Source of the DNA: Paracoccaceae bacterium
Lineage (GTDB): Bacteria; Pseudomonadota; Alphaproteobacteria; Rhodobacterales; Rhodobacteraceae
NCBI GenBank assembly: GCA_007121055.1
Contig: SKMM01000100.1
Location: forward strand, 1-7,092
Length of the DNA stretch: 7,092 nucleotides
Direction of reading: 5' to 3'
Made by a program: the position numbers and the translations under genes. Below, in pieces: positions 6,348 to 7,092 of this stretch (its first letter is position 1; each line of letters begins with the position of its first letter). The notes below the pieces were generated by a model. That model was not told the origin of the DNA, made no database searches, and saw only the letters and a list, made by a program, of their open reading frames with translations.

Positions 6348-7025
6348 ATGGACCGGCATGTCAGGACGATGGCCGTGGCGGCGCTGCTCGCGGCCGCGCC
6401 GGCGCTGGCGGCGGCCCATCCGCACGTGTTCATCGACACCGGGATCGAAGTGATCTTCGACGAGGATGGCCACGCGGTGGCGGTGCAGGTCGTCTGGGTG
6501 CACGACGAGTTCTACACCATGCTGTCGCTGGACGATTTCGGGATGGACCCCGAGTTCACCGGCACCGTCACCGAAGCCGAGCGCGACGAGTTGGCGGCGA
6601 TCTATTCCAACTGGGACGAGGGCTTCAACGGCGACCTGCGCACGCTTCTGGACGGGCGCGAGCTTGCGCTGGGCGGCCCCACGCGGGTGGTCGCCGACGT
6701 GCAGGACGCCCGGCTGGTGATCGCCCACCGCCGCATCTTCGACACACCAGTGGAGGTCGGCGGTCGGGAGCTGGTGCTGCGCGTCTACGACCCGACCTTC
6801 TTCATCTCCTACACCATCGCCAGTGACCCCGTGCTGCAGGGCCGCGACGACTGCACCGCCGAGGTCTGGGGCCCCGACTGGGAAGCCGCCGACGCCCGCC
6901 TGCAGGACGCCCTAGACGAACTTCTGGCCGACGGCGCGGATTGGTCGCAGATCGAGGCCGATTTCCCCGCCGTCGGCGCCGATTTCGCCGAGGAAGTGCG
7001 CATCCGATGCCCCAGCCCCTCCTGA
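6348..7025 (+). CDS. DUF1007 family periplasmic protein
   Basis: Exported protein of 225 residues. Residues 1-23 form a signal peptide (RTMAVAALLAAAPALAAA), and the predicted mature chain begins HPHVFIDTGIEVIF, the hallmark start of DUF1007 (COG3683). Other family-like pieces are FDEDGHAVAVQVVWVHDEFY at about 37-56, LRVYDPTFFISYTI at about 144-157, and an acidic C-terminal half ending in RIRCPSPS. Cys169 and Cys221 could form a disulfide in the periplasm. The biochemical role is unproven. These genes commonly sit beside NicO/RcnA-type nickel/cobalt transporters, so handling of such metals in the periplasm is a reasonable inference. The acidic character and the histidines at the mature N-terminus fit metal contact. 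The start at 6348 is set by GGAGGAG. It is divergent from the amidohydrolase cluster and probably functionally separate. Confidence 0.92.
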   Translation: MDRHVRTMAVAALLAAAPALAAAHPHVFIDTGIEVIFDEDGHAVAVQVVWVHDEFYTMLSLDDFGMDPEFTGTVTEAERDELAAIYSNWDEGFNGDLRTLLDGRELALGGPTRVVADVQDARLVIAHRRIFDTPVEVGGRELVLRVYDPTFFISYTIASDPVLQGRDDCTAEVWGPDWEAADARLQDALDELLADGADWSQIEADFPAVGADFAEEVRIRCPSPS

Positions 7026-7092
7026 CCCGACCCCACCCTCCGCAGCCGACCGCTGCGGGCTGCAGCGCTGCGCCGCGCACGGCGGCCGGCGA
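7007..7092 (+). CDS. Possible start of the next gene, cut by the window end
   Basis: An ATG at 7007 overlaps the last 19 nt of the DUF1007 gene in another frame and stays open to the window end. It gives 28 codons (MPQPLLTRPHPPQPTAAG and on). GAGGAAG at 6990-6996 is a possible ribosome binding site 10 nt upstream. By family context a NicO/RcnA nickel/cobalt transporter would be expected here. The visible residues are Pro/Ala-rich with no membrane helix, so this could also be a chance open frame. Confidence 0.2.
   Translation, partial: MPQPLLTRPHPPQPTAAGCSAAPRTAAG
7040..7058. repeat. Perfect 7-bp hairpin just after the DUF1007 gene
   Basis: CCGCAGC (7040-7046) pairs with GCTGCGG (7052-7058) around a 5-nt loop, CGACC. 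No T-run follows, so it is not a standard intrinsic terminator. It may be mRNA structure between two genes, or chance in GC-rich DNA. Confidence 0.3.

Noticed and set aside
6011..6439. N-terminal extension of the amidohydrolase to 6439 (143 more residues)
   Set aside because: The extension has no family similarity and would overlap the DUF1007 start. The AAGGAG 7 nt before the ATG at 6010 marks the true start.

Overview
The window looks like chromosomal DNA of a high-GC alphaproteobacterium, most likely Rhodobacterales. The main evidence is the ribosomal protein S4 at the left end, whose N-terminus (MTKRTSAKYKIDRRMGENIW) and C-terminus (QMEPNLVVEYYAKNG) match the Rhodobacteraceae form as I remember it. 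Strong G/C bias at third codon positions leaves very long open frames antisense to the genes. I treat all of these as shadows.

Layout, left to right. (1) rpsD on the + strand (35-658) ends in a very strong intrinsic terminator (680-709). (2) Converging on it is a cluster of four minus-strand genes, read from right to left: a Tat-type exported metal-dependent amidohydrolase (6010 to 4550), a small outer-membrane beta-barrel protein (4535 to 3753), a secreted Ntn-hydrolase of the choloylglycine hydrolase / penicillin V acylase family (3686 to 2601), and a membrane-anchored alpha/beta-hydrolase with five predicted N-terminal helices (2482 to 824). The first two genes are 14 nt apart and are very likely co-transcribed. 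The later gaps are 66 and 118 nt. (3) After a 337-nt divergent intergenic region comes a + strand gene for a periplasmic DUF1007 protein (6348-7025), a family often found next to NicO/RcnA nickel/cobalt transporters. A possible next gene overlaps its 3' end and runs off the window.

The four-gene cluster is the most interesting part. Three unrelated folds that hydrolyse amide, peptide or ester bonds all appear to act outside the cytoplasm, and they are grouped with an outer-membrane barrel. This suggests a cell-envelope pathway that breaks down or modifies an N-acyl, peptide or lipid-like compound. The substrate cannot be read from the sequence, and membership of the last gene is uncertain. 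I saw no mobile element, CRISPR array, tRNA or rRNA.
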